Assembly: GCF_002366715.1 (NCBI RefSeq)
Contig: NZ_DFBS01000045.1
Location: 434,001 to 498,000 of the forward strand
Source: Halomonas sp. UBA3074
GTDB lineage: Bacteria > Pseudomonadota > Gammaproteobacteria > Pseudomonadales > Halomonadaceae
Direction of reading: 5' to 3'
DNA length: 64,000 nucleotides
Part shown: positions 1 to 7,137 of the stretch, one piece after another
Position numbering within the stretch: the stretch's first letter is position 1
Layout of the letters: each line of letters opens with the position of its first letter
The notes under the pieces: model-generated
Seen by the model: only the letters and a program-made list of their open reading frames with translations
The model's database searches: none
Told to the model about the DNA's origin: nothing
Position numbers and translations under genes: made by a program

Positions 1-140
1 CCTCGGGTAAATTTCGCCAGTGTTTGCGCTTGAACTATGCGTTTACGCTAACCCCTGAGATCGAAGCGGCCGTGCGCACGGTGGGCGAGTTCGCCACCGA
101 AATGGTGGAAGAAGCGCAGGGGCATGCCGCTGTCTTATAA
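1..140 (+). CDS. 3' end of a MocR/PdxR-type GntR regulator (partial)
   Basis: Only the last 45 codons are in the window, in frame from base 3 to a TAA at 138-140. The peptide SGKFRQCLRLNYAFTLTPEI resembles the C-terminus of the aminotransferase-like domain of MocR regulators, where a SGKYRNCLRLNYA-type segment precedes a final helix (GEFATEMVEEA). Such proteins fuse a GntR winged helix to a PLP-binding fold I domain and often control PLP or amino-acid genes. Its stop abuts the stop of the convergent anti-sigma gene: TTATAA carries both terminators. The target cannot be read from this fragment, and a plain class I aminotransferase is the alternative. Confidence 0.6.
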   Translation, partial: SGKFRQCLRLNYAFTLTPEIEAAVRTVGEFATEMVEEAQGHAAVL

Positions 141-845
141 ATTGAAGTTACTTCCGGCTACAGGCGTCAAACGGCCATGATCGATAATGGGGCCGGTTGG
201 CTGGCCTTCGGGGGCGCCCCCTTGGGGTTCCACGCTGACGGCTAGGTCGGCATTGAATAACTGGGCGCGCAGCTCAGCGCTGGGTTGGAGGCGTCGGCTG
301 CCTTGCTCAGGCAGCAGGCCAAGCGAGATGGGGGTGCCGTCGGCAATCAACCACAGTTCGCCGGTCTGCTCGTTGCCAACTTGGGTAGGCTGAACTGCTT
401 GCACGACCAGCTCTCCCTCCTCGGTGGCGCTAATAATCCAACCTGGCGTGCGCGATTCGTCCTGAACCACGAAGACGGCTTCTCCGTCTGGTAGCTGGTT
501 CAGTTCAGCTTGTTGCCACAGAAGGCCCAGCGCGACAGCGATGACCCCAACACTGGCCGCCATGGACTGCCATGCACCTAAGCGTTGCCACCAGCACAAA
601 GGTGATGCCCCGGTCGCCGCGGTAATGCGTTGCCAGACCTCTTTAGGCGGTGTCTTAGGGTCCAAACGTTCGTTAAACAAATGGAGGTGCTCTCGCCAAT
701 CTTCCACGTCATTACGTAGGTCATGGCTGACAGCCAACAGCGCTTCAAAGCGTGCTTTCTGATCGCGATCCAATACGCCCAGCACGTACTCGCCAGCCGC
801 CAGGTGGCGATCGTCAGGGTCGCTTAAATCCCATTGGTTAGACAT
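135..845 (-). CDS. RskA-like membrane anti-sigma factor
   Basis: The 236-residue protein has an N-terminal cytoplasmic anti-sigma domain (HLAAGEYVLGVL near residues 14-25, typical of the RskA/ChrR-like family), one transmembrane helix at about 92-110 (SMAASVGVIAVALGLLW), and a periplasmic RskA domain. It has no HxxxCxxC zinc motif, so it is of the zinc-free type. Family role: it holds the cognate ECF sigma factor at the inner membrane until regulated proteolysis releases it. The ATG lies inside the sigma gene (22-nt overlap) with a GAGAGG ribosome site, which indicates translational coupling. The pair faces a fasciclin gene, as in sigK-rskA loci. Confidence 0.85.
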   Translation of the reverse strand: MSNQWDLSDPDDRHLAAGEYVLGVLDRDQKARFEALLAVSHDLRNDVEDWREHLHLFNERLDPKTPPKEVWQRITAATGASPLCWWQRLGAWQSMAASVGVIAVALGLLWQQAELNQLPDGEAVFVVQDESRTPGWIISATEEGELVVQAVQPTQVGNEQTGELWLIADGTPISLGLLPEQGSRRLQPSAELRAQLFNADLAVSVEPQGGAPEGQPTGPIIDHGRLTPVAGSNFNL

Positions 846-1387
846 GTTTTTAACCTCTCAAGTCCACGGCGGATCCAGCTTTTGATGCTGCCCAGCGGTT
901 GGGACAGAGAGCTAGCTAGCTCGCTGTGAGTCATGCCCTGAAAGTAGGCCATTTCCATTAACTGGCGCTGATGATGACTGAGTGTATCGAGGCAGTCGTT
1001 CAGTTTATCGTTTTGTTCATGACTGATGCTGTCATCTTCAGGATCGTCGGCTCCCAAGAGCGTCGCCAATAAGGGTTCATCGGCTGTTGCGTCCTGAGGC
1101 TTCTGGCGGCGCAGCCAGTCAATGCCAATATTGCGAGTGAGCGTGGAAAGCCAGGTCATCGGCTTGGCACGCCTGGGGTCGTATTGATCGGCGGCCTGCC
1201 AGATCTTGATAAAAACATGCTGCAGGCAATCCTGTGCGGCACCTTCATCTCTTACTATACGCAGCAGTTGAGCATATAGATGCGAACTAGAAACACGATA
1301 AAGACGTTCAAATGCTCGTCGGTCGCCCTGCGCGCAGCCGCTTAGTTGCTCAATAAGATATTGGTGGCGTTGTGTGGCATCTAGCAT
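824..1387 (-). CDS. ECF RNA polymerase sigma factor (SigK-like)
   Basis: The 187 residues cover sigma region 2 (about 20-90; QDCLQHVFIKIWQAADQYDP and the WLSTLTRNIGIDWLRR stretch) and region 4 (about 125-183; LMEMAYFQGMTHSELASSL with LGSIKSWIRRGLERLK). Region 3 is absent, as expected for group 4 sigma factors. It is encoded directly upstream of, and overlaps, its RskA-like anti-sigma gene, and the next divergent gene encodes a secreted FAS1 protein. Family knowledge links this arrangement to SigK-type regulons. The start at 1387 has only a weak GAGATG-like ribosome site, so a slightly different start is possible. Confidence 0.88.
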   Translation of the reverse strand: MLDATQRHQYLIEQLSGCAQGDRRAFERLYRVSSSHLYAQLLRIVRDEGAAQDCLQHVFIKIWQAADQYDPRRAKPMTWLSTLTRNIGIDWLRRQKPQDATADEPLLATLLGADDPEDDSISHEQNDKLNDCLDTLSHHQRQLMEMAYFQGMTHSELASSLSQPLGSIKSWIRRGLERLKTCLTNGI

Positions 1388-1573
1388 TCGGGCATCTCTG
1401 CACAGTAAACCGAATCGTCAGTCTTGGTGAGTCAGCCGTTGAAGGCAATAGGCGGGAACTAGGCAGCGCATAAAATAATGTTGAGATGTTTGCGTCTACT
1501 GAGGCATCAGGCACGTAAGTGTTAGTGAGCCTGCATGGTTGAGCTCTTTTAATAAAAACCAGGAGATGCCCCA
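1388..1573. promoter_or_regulatory. Divergent sigma / fasciclin intergenic region
   Basis: 186 bp separate the sigma gene (leftward) from the FAS1 gene (rightward) and must hold both promoters. An AGGAG ribosome site lies about 8 bp before the FAS1 ATG. If the ECF factor is autoregulated, its promoter motif should occur twice here in opposite orientations. I could not pick a convincing -35/-10 pair by eye. Confidence 0.4.
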
Positions 1574-2125
1574 ATGAAACTCAAACTTCTTACTGCTAGC
1601 CTGTGTGCTGCTGCCCTTTATACCGGTGCCGCCATTGCCGATCATGGGCCTACCACGGTAGGCGGCGCTAGCATGCTTCCTGAGCGCAACATCATCGAAA
1701 ATGCCGTTAATTCGGGTGACCATAAAACGCTAGTGGCCGCCGTTCAAGCGGCTGAACTGGTGGATGTGCTGCAAGGCGAAGGCCCTTTTACCGTCTTTGC
1801 TCCCACCGATGACGCTTTTGCGGCATTGCCAGCAGGCACCGTTGATACCCTGCTGATGCCCGAGAATAAAGCGCAGTTACAGACGGTTCTGACCTACCAC
1901 GTTGTGCCTGGCAACATGAATCGGGACGCGCTGTGGGAAGAAACCATGGAAAACGATGGCACCGTGGCCTTCAAAACCGTACAAGGTGAGTACCTTACCG
2001 TATCGCGCAATGGTAATAACCTGATGGTCATGGATGCGCAGGGCAACAGTGCCAATATCACGGTGGTGGATGTGGCTCAGGCGAACGGCGTGATCCACGT
2101 GATTGATAGCGTGTTAATGCCATAA
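1574..2125 (+). CDS. Secreted fasciclin (FAS1) domain protein
   Basis: A Sec signal peptide of about 22 residues (MKLKLLTASL... ending AIA-DHG) is followed by a single FAS1 domain (about 40-183). Family motifs are visible: GPFTVFAPTDDAFAALP (H1 box) and the C-terminal NGVIHVIDSVLMP (H2 box). It is predicted to be periplasmic or extracellular. FAS1 proteins mediate adhesion or matrix interactions and are classical targets of SigK/RskA pairs (Mpt70/Mpt83 in mycobacteria). The neighbouring divergent sigma/anti-sigma genes make regulation by that pair likely; this is inference. Confidence 0.9.
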   Translation: MKLKLLTASLCAAALYTGAAIADHGPTTVGGASMLPERNIIENAVNSGDHKTLVAAVQAAELVDVLQGEGPFTVFAPTDDAFAALPAGTVDTLLMPENKAQLQTVLTYHVVPGNMNRDALWEETMENDGTVAFKTVQGEYLTVSRNGNNLMVMDAQGNSANITVVDVAQANGVIHVIDSVLMP

Positions 2126-2175
2126 ACGAGGCGATTCAGGCGGTCAGAGCAACCGTGGCCGCCACGTGAATGTCC

Positions 2176-2215
2176 CTCCTGCCACCTCGCATTGCTAGGT
2201 GGCAGGAGTTTTTTT
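2176..2215 (+). terminator. Rho-independent terminator of the fasciclin gene
   Basis: A perfect 12-bp inverted repeat (2176-2187 and 2197-2208, CTCCTGCCACCT / AGGTGGCAGGAG) with a 9-nt loop is followed at once by seven T residues (2209-2215). It lies 50 bp after the FAS1 stop. Confidence 0.9.
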
Positions 2216-2326
2216 GCAGGTTGGGCAGCATTGCTAATGCGAGCGGGGCTTGCTTCCTCTTTATGCTTTCGCCCAGCGGTATTTGGCGAAAAGCGAAGTA
2301 AAAAACGTTAGACGCTAGGCTTATCT

Positions 2327-3019
2327 TTACAGCGTGAGGTTGCCCTGGCGTACATCGAGCTGCGCCAAGCGCTGCTTCAAAAGGCCTGGAAAGCGTGCAT
2401 ACCAAGTTTGATTGAGCGGAGAGGGGTGAGGCAGCGGATAAAGTTGAAAGGTTTGTGCTTCGCCCCGGTCATCTTCAAGCGTTACTTCAATACTACTTTC
2501 AAAGCGGTCCTCGCGCTTCCAGAACGCCTCCAGCCGTGTGCGCTCCTCTTTTGAGCGGCCGATCCCGAACCACAGGAAGGCTTCGCGACCCAGGGTGATT
2601 AGGGTGCGCCCTTCCCAGCGGGAGATCAGTACTTCGTTCATCAGGCCGTGAAAGTGGCGCTTAACCTTCATGGACCACGCTTTATTGCCGACGGGCTTGT
2701 AAGGCACGGTGTTGATCCAGAAAAAGTGCTCGCCCACGGCGCGCGAGGCCTCGAAGTTGGGCATTTTCTCATCATAAAGGTGCTCATACAGCGCCTTTCT
2801 GACCAACTGCCCGCCTGCGCCGATAAAGGGCTCGCCATGGCGAACCTCGTCGCGCCCTGGGTCGCGTCCAAAAAAGCCAATGCGCTGGTTGGGCCTGCCA
2901 AGGCCGATGATGGGCTCCAGTGGATCGCGCTCGAAGCGCTGGTAAACTTCGACATCGATTCCTTCGATTTCTGCCGCTAGCGCCCTGAATTGTTCCTGTT
3001 GCTGCGGGGTCAGTGACAT
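2327..3019 (-). CDS. Uracil-DNA glycosylase superfamily protein without cysteines
   Basis: The ATG at 3019 is chosen over longer readings because AAGGAG lies 8 bp upstream, giving 230 residues. Family-4/5-like UDG motifs are visible: GRDPGRDEVRHGEPFIGAGG (motif A, water-activating region), FFWINTVPYKP, LITLGREAFLWFG, and LPHPSPLNQ (the HPSP-type motif contacting DNA). The predicted product would excise uracil from DNA. The chosen protein contains no cysteine at all, so it cannot carry the 4Fe-4S cluster of classical family 4 enzymes. It lies 34 bp after the pcs stop on the same strand. A diverged member with another substrate or a non-repair role is possible. Confidence 0.72.
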   Translation of the reverse strand: MSLTPQQQEQFRALAAEIEGIDVEVYQRFERDPLEPIIGLGRPNQRIGFFGRDPGRDEVRHGEPFIGAGGQLVRKALYEHLYDEKMPNFEASRAVGEHFFWINTVPYKPVGNKAWSMKVKRHFHGLMNEVLISRWEGRTLITLGREAFLWFGIGRSKEERTRLEAFWKREDRFESSIEVTLEDDRGEAQTFQLYPLPHPSPLNQTWYARFPGLLKQRLAQLDVRQGNLTL

Positions 3020-3053
3020 CGTCCATGCTCCTTGCTGCTGTCTTTTGGCTAGT

Positions 3054-3845
3054 TCAATCAAACCACTCTTGCGCCGTACGCCATAAGCACATACCACCGA
3101 AGTACACAGAGGCCACGCCCCACCCCCAGAGGGCCCAGGCGGTGTGCGCAGGGCTTGAAAGTATCAGTGACGTCGCACACACGCACCATAGCAGGGTGAC
3201 GGCGATATTGAGTGGCATGAACAGACGCACGCGAAAGGGGTGCAAAAACTTCATTTTAGTGACGGTGAGAATGGCGAGAACAACGATAGTGGCAAAGGAA
3301 ATAAAAGGCGGTAAATCAATAATATAAAAATAGGCAGCGGTAATGTTCCAGGCGGCTGGAAAGCCCACGAAGTAGTTGTCCTGGCTTTTCATATCGACAT
3401 TGCAGAAACAGAACATCGATGACAGCAGGATGATGAACACTGAAGGCAGTGCCAAGTAGGGCGGCAGTTCAATAAAATAGTAGATAAAGAGGGCAGGTAT
3501 AAAGGCCCAGGTCAGGTAGTCAATGACCATATCAAGGGTCGAGCCATCGAAATGGGGCAGGATGGCCTTTACTTCATACTTGCGCGCCAGCGTGCCGTCG
3601 ATGCCATCAATCATCATCGCTGCACCCAGCCAAAGGAGACAGGCGACGGGGTTATTGTCGACCAGCGCAAGTAGCGCCATGGTGCCAAGCAGTACACCGC
3701 TGGCGGTGAATATATGCACGCTCCACGCTTTATACCGTGAGACGCGGGATTCTGTATGCGAAGAGAACGATTGAACCACGTTGACCCCATTGGGAACGTG
3801 TTGTCCCCGTGCTGTTCGGTTTATTGATAAGCGTGTAAAAACCAT
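3054..3845 (-). CDS. pcs: Phosphatidylcholine synthase (CDP-alcohol phosphatidyltransferase)
   Basis: The 263-residue polytopic membrane protein carries the CDP-alcohol phosphatidyltransferase signature, with the Asp/Gly/Arg set in DGIDGTLARKYEV and the following HFDGSTLDMVIDY. The VxxxxPxFDGxxLDxxxDY spacing is characteristic of Pcs rather than PgsA or PssA. Reaction: CDP-diacylglycerol plus choline gives phosphatidylcholine plus CMP at the inner membrane. About seven to eight hydrophobic segments can be seen from residue 45 onward. A GTG further in is an alternative start that would remove about 23 poorly hydrophobic residues. The gene stands alone; phosphatidylcholine production would depend on imported choline. 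Confidence 0.85.
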   Translation of the reverse strand: MVFTRLSINRTARGQHVPNGVNVVQSFSSHTESRVSRYKAWSVHIFTASGVLLGTMALLALVDNNPVACLLWLGAAMMIDGIDGTLARKYEVKAILPHFDGSTLDMVIDYLTWAFIPALFIYYFIELPPYLALPSVFIILLSSMFCFCNVDMKSQDNYFVGFPAAWNITAAYFYIIDLPPFISFATIVVLAILTVTKMKFLHPFRVRLFMPLNIAVTLLWCVCATSLILSSPAHTAWALWGWGVASVYFGGMCLWRTAQEWFD

Positions 3846-3862
3846 ACCCTATCACTGTTTTT

Positions 3863-4468
3863 TTATATCGGCCGCTTAAATTGCTGTCGCGCCTGCGCGA
3901 CCTGCTCGCGGGTGATGCAGGTTAGCGAGTGATCATTGACTAGCCCCATCGCCTGCATAAAAGCAAAAGCGGTCGTCGGGCCAACGAATTTCCAGCAGCG
4001 TTTTTTTAACGCTTTGGAGAGCGCGATGGATTCAGGCGAGGTGGTCTGGGTTTGCGGCGGGGGGAGTGAGTCGGTATCGGGCTCAAAACCCCAAAAGAAG
4101 GCGGCTAACGAGCCTTCCTTTTCGATCATTTCTTGCGCCCTTACAGCATTGTTAATGACCGCTTCGATTTTTCCGCGATGGCGAATAATGCCCGCGTTCT
4201 GCAGCAGTCGCTGCACATCGTCTTCGCCAAACCGGGCAACCTGATGAAAATCAAAATGATGAAAAGCGGCACGGAAGTTCTCGCGTTTATTGAGAATGGT
4301 GCGCCAACTCAACCCGGACTGAAAACTCTCCAGGCACAGCTTCTCGAACAGCCGCTGGTCGTCAGTCACTGGAAAGCCCCATTCGTTGTCGTGGTAAGGC
4401 AAAAACTCCGCCGCGCCTCCACACCATAGGCAGCGGGGATGGCCATCAGGGGCGATAAAGTCGGTCAT
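3863..4468 (-). CDS. tag: DNA-3-methyladenine glycosylase I
   Basis: The protein has 201 residues from the ATG at 4468, which has AAGGAA about 9 bp upstream; the longer reading adds 15 unlikely residues. Tag hallmarks are present: the zinc ligands in RCLWCG near the N-terminus, the following YHDNEWG, and the C-terminal NDHSLTC; the substrate-recognition segment LCLESFQSGLSW; and KFVGPTTAFAFMQAMGLVNDH. It excises 3-methyladenine from alkylated DNA. It lies head-to-tail 17 bp upstream of pcs on the same strand, but a functional link is not obvious. Confidence 0.95.
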   Translation of the reverse strand: MTDFIAPDGHPRCLWCGGAAEFLPYHDNEWGFPVTDDQRLFEKLCLESFQSGLSWRTILNKRENFRAAFHHFDFHQVARFGEDDVQRLLQNAGIIRHRGKIEAVINNAVRAQEMIEKEGSLAAFFWGFEPDTDSLPPPQTQTTSPESIALSKALKKRCWKFVGPTTAFAFMQAMGLVNDHSLTCITREQVAQARQQFKRPI

Positions 4469-4572
4469 AGGGCATTTCCTTAGCAGGTGATAAAAGCTGT
4501 TTTCAGTGGGCAATTGGGTGTTAACTCACTATAGCGCTATTGGTGTGATAGCTAACGAGCCTGGAGATGAGT

Positions 4573-5022
4573 ATGACATTTGTTCGCCCCGCCACGATTA
4601 ATGATCTTGATACGCTAACGGAGCTGCTAGATGGTTATCGGCAGTTCTACGCTCAGCCTAGTAATGTGGAGGCCGCTCGTGCCTTTTTGCGCCAACGATT
4701 TGGGCAGGCGGATTCACGCATCCTCGTTAGTGAGGGTGGGGATGGGCAACTGACGGGCTTTGTGCAGCTTTATCCGGGCGTTTCCACAGTGGGCTTGAAT
4801 GCACGCTGGACGCTAAATGATCTGTTTGTGTTGCCAGAGTGTCGCGATAAAGGCACCGGCCGGGCGCTGATGGAGGCTGCCACCCAGCTTGCCCATGAGC
4901 ATGGCGTCGCGCGGTTGATACTAATGACGCAGGTTGAGAACGAGCGTGCCCAGCATCTCTATGAGTCATTAGGCTGGCAGCGCAATACTGCGTTTTATGG
5001 TTACTTGCTTGATGTGAAGTGA
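4573..5022 (+). CDS. GNAT family N-acetyltransferase
   Basis: The second ATG (4573) is chosen because GGAG at 4563-4566 is 6 bp away, whereas the ATG at 4567 directly abuts it; the product has 149 residues. One GNAT fold: beta4/motif A WTLNDLFVLPECRDKGTGRALM carries the acetyl-CoA-binding R/Q-x-x-G-x-G/A pattern (RDKGTGRA), and the C-terminal half has LILMTQVENERAQHLYESLGW, typical of small-molecule acetyltransferases. The substrate is unknown. The gene is monocistronic and convergent with ribH, separated by a GC-rich hairpin. Confidence 0.88.
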   Translation: MTFVRPATINDLDTLTELLDGYRQFYAQPSNVEAARAFLRQRFGQADSRILVSEGGDGQLTGFVQLYPGVSTVGLNARWTLNDLFVLPECRDKGTGRALMEAATQLAHEHGVARLILMTQVENERAQHLYESLGWQRNTAFYGYLLDVK

Positions 5023-5033
5023 GTCAAACCGTT

Positions 5034-5058
5034 CAGGCCCGGCGCCTCGCCGGGCCTG
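5034..5058. terminator. Hairpin between convergent GNAT and ribH genes
   Basis: A perfect 10-bp GC-rich inverted repeat (5034-5043 CAGGCCCGGC and 5049-5058 GCCGGGCCTG) with a 5-nt loop lies in the 48-bp gap between convergent stops. There is no T-run on either side, so it may be a weak or Rho-assisted terminator or an mRNA 3'-end stabiliser. Confidence 0.5.
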
Positions 5059-5070
5059 GACTACCGTGCA

Positions 5071-5574
5071 TCAAGCCTCGCTTAGTTTGCGCGCTCTGTG
5101 CAGGTTTTCCATGGTGTTTAGGCATGCCTGTGCGGCTTCTTTCCCTTTGGTGACAAAATGCTGGGTGTAGAAGTCGTGATGCGTGCTGTGCTCATGGAAG
5201 TGGTGCGGCGTTAACACTGCCGAGATCACCGGCACTTGCGTGTCTAGCTGCACCCGCATCAAGCCATCAATCACTGCATGGGCCACAAAGTCGTGACGAT
5301 AAATACCGCCATCGACCACAAAGCCCGCCCCCACGATGGCGCCATAGCGGCCACTCTGGGCGAGGACCTTGGCTTGTAAGGGGATCTCGTAAGCACCGGA
5401 GACGGTGAAGGTGTCTACTTGTTCGGCGTTCAGTCCACAGCGTTCGACTTCGGCAACAAAGGCGTCATAGGCCTTTTCGACGATATCCTGATGCCAGTGG
5501 CCTTGGATAAAGGCAATGCGTTGAGACGTGGTGTGGTTGGAAAGGGTCAGCGGAAATGTCTGATTCATGGTCAT
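5071..5574 (-). CDS. ribH: 6,7-dimethyl-8-ribityllumazine synthase, RibH2-like
   Basis: The 167-residue protein condenses 5-amino-6-ribitylaminouracil with 3,4-dihydroxy-2-butanone-4-phosphate in riboflavin synthesis. Family landmarks: IAFIQGHWHQDIV at the N-terminus, the SGAYEIPLQAK substrate loop (canonical PGAFEIP), VVDGGIYRHDFVAHAV and VPVISAVLTPHHFHEH. The GIYRHDFVA and TPHHFHEH forms, instead of the usual GETxHFDxV and TxxQAxxR, resemble the RibH2/type II lumazine synthases of alpha-proteobacteria. It stands alone without ribD/E/BA and is preceded by an FMN riboswitch, so it is probably a second copy made when flavin is scarce. Confidence 0.9.
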   Translation of the reverse strand: MTMNQTFPLTLSNHTTSQRIAFIQGHWHQDIVEKAYDAFVAEVERCGLNAEQVDTFTVSGAYEIPLQAKVLAQSGRYGAIVGAGFVVDGGIYRHDFVAHAVIDGLMRVQLDTQVPVISAVLTPHHFHEHSTHHDFYTQHFVTKGKEAAQACLNTMENLHRARKLSEA

Positions 5575-5678
5575 TCTCTTGGCTAAGGTGTACCAGAATC
5601 AGGGCACGCGGAACCGGTCGTCAGGAAGCCACAAAAGGCAGCCAAAGCCGCTTTTGCATCGCCTGTCTAGGGTGCCGT

Positions 5679-5831
5679 TCTCTTTCATCCGGACTATCAC
5701 CGTCGGCTTCGGTTTCTCACCGAATCTGCTGACCTCAAACATGGGCTTGTTTGAGCGCTCGCGGGCTTAGCCGCCCGATTTAAAGGCCGCATCACCGCCG
5801 GTGGGGACTTTCACCCCGCCCTGAGAACTTT
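5679..5831 (-). promoter_or_regulatory. FMN riboswitch (RFN element)
   Basis: Read on the minus strand, conserved RFN blocks appear in order: TTCTCAGGGCGGGGTGAAAG at the 5' end, then CCCCACCGGCGGTGAT, GCCCGCGAGC, a variable hairpin around TCAAACAAGCCCATGTTTGA, GTCAGCAGATTCGGTGAGAA, CCGACGGTGATAGTCCGGAT and GAAAGAGAA. It sits about 105 nt upstream of ribH on the same strand. The leader between it and the start contains a CAAAAG...CTTTTG hairpin with no T-run, so the switch may act on translation rather than termination. FMN binding would switch ribH off. Confidence 0.95.
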
Positions 5832-5850
5832 GCTGAATATCAGCCCCGTC

Positions 5851-5880
5851 ATTTTACGCTTATTCTAAAAGCTGAGCCAA
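5851..5880 (-). promoter_or_regulatory. Candidate sigma-70 promoter of the riboswitch-ribH unit
   Basis: On the minus strand TTGGCT (5880-5875) and TAAAAT (5856-5851) are separated by 18 bp, placing the transcript start about a dozen bases before the riboswitch. The -35 hexamer lies inside the 3' end of codA. Confidence 0.45.
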
Positions 5881-7121
5881 GGCGGTGTGGTGATCTTAGC
5901 GCTGTCACGCTGCATGATGATCTCGCCATGGCGTACCGAAAGCAGCACCTCGCCTTGGGTGCGCAGTACGCTGTAATCATCCTCGCCCTCTAGCAGGTTG
6001 AAGCTGGCCGGTTTGCCCACTTCGATGCCGTAACGATCTTCAATATTGAGCGTGCGGGCACTGTTGTCGGTAATCAGCGAAAGCGCCTGGCTGAAGTCCT
6101 GATAGCCCATCATTTGGCAAATATGCAGGCCGAAATCCAGCGTGCGCAAGAGCTTGCCATTCCCCAGCGAATACCAGGGATCGAAGATGGAGTCCTCGGC
6201 AAAGCAGACGTTGATGCCCGCCTCGTTGAGCTCTTTTACCCGCGTAACACCCCGCCGTTTGGGGTAGGTGTCGAAGCGCCCCTGCAAATGAATGCTTTCC
6301 GTCGGGCAAGAGACGAAATTGATGCCCGAGCGCTTGAGCAGCAGAAACAGCTTGGAGCAGTAGGCGTTGTCATAAGAGTGCATGGCCGTGGTATGGCTGG
6401 CGGTTACCCGACTGCCCAAATCGTTAAAGAGCGCTTCACAGGCCAGCACTTCAAGAAAGCGCGAATTGGGGTCGTCGATCTCGTCGCAGTGGACATCCAC
6501 CAAGCGGTCATACTTGATCGCTAGCTCGATCACCCGTTTCATGGACGCCACGCCCAATTCGCGGGTGTACTCAAAGTGGGGAATGCCGCCGACGACATCG
6601 GCACCGAATTCCAGCGCCTCCTCCATCAGTTTGTCGCCGCCGGGGTAGGAGAGCAGGCCATCTTGCGGAAAAGCGACGACTTGAATATCGATTTTATCTT
6701 TTAGCTCGTCGCGCAAACGGCACAGCGTTTTCAGGCCAATCAGGCTTGGGTCGCTGGTGTCAGCGTGGGTACGCACGAACTGAACGCCATTGCCGATTAA
6801 CAAATTAAGTGTTTTGAGAGCACGCTCACGAATATCGGCTTCGGTAAGCATAGGCTTACGCTCACCCCAGCGCTCGATGCCTTCAAACAGCGTGCCGCTT
6901 TGGTTCCAGCTAGGCTCGCCTGCCGTTAGCGCAGCGTCCAAATGAATATGAGGCTCAATAAACGGCGCGCAGACCAGCTTGGCGCCTGCATCGATTTGGC
7001 CTTCGCTTGGCGTTTGCGGTGCGTCTTGAACGGTAATCGAGCTGAACGTCCCGTCCTCCACGACAAGACGATAAAGCTCTGGGCGCTGGCGTAGGCGGGC
7101 GTTAATGATCTGCATGGACAT
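5865..7121 (-). CDS. codA: Cytosine deaminase-like amidohydrolase (CodA family)
   Basis: The 418-residue protein is collinear with E. coli CodA. Metal/catalytic residues are kept: HIHLD (two His), HCDEIDD (Glu), ASHTTAMHSY (His) and the Asp of CFAEDSIFDPW; GTLFEGIERW, GGIPHFEYTRE and HLQGRFDTYPKRRG are also shared. It would hydrolyse cytosine to uracil and ammonia in the cytoplasm. Two pocket segments differ from E. coli as I remember it: NPLVNIHLQ is CPTESIHLQ here, and GHDDVFDPW is AEDSIFDPW, so the residue after the metal Asp is Ser instead of Asp. Preference for a related substrate (isocytosine, creatinine-like rings) is possible. It lies 16 bp after codB, with no clear ribosome site, so coupling is likely. 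Confidence 0.85.
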   Translation of the reverse strand: MSMQIINARLRQRPELYRLVVEDGTFSSITVQDAPQTPSEGQIDAGAKLVCAPFIEPHIHLDAALTAGEPSWNQSGTLFEGIERWGERKPMLTEADIRERALKTLNLLIGNGVQFVRTHADTSDPSLIGLKTLCRLRDELKDKIDIQVVAFPQDGLLSYPGGDKLMEEALEFGADVVGGIPHFEYTRELGVASMKRVIELAIKYDRLVDVHCDEIDDPNSRFLEVLACEALFNDLGSRVTASHTTAMHSYDNAYCSKLFLLLKRSGINFVSCPTESIHLQGRFDTYPKRRGVTRVKELNEAGINVCFAEDSIFDPWYSLGNGKLLRTLDFGLHICQMMGYQDFSQALSLITDNSARTLNIEDRYGIEVGKPASFNLLEGEDDYSVLRTQGEVLLSVRHGEIIMQRDSAKITTPPWLSF

Positions 7122-7137
7122 ATAAAAAAGCGCTCAC

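Noticed and set aside
1455..1498. GGAACT ... CGTCTA as an ECF promoter of the fasciclin gene
   Set aside because: The hexamers are about 32 bp apart, twice the usual spacing.
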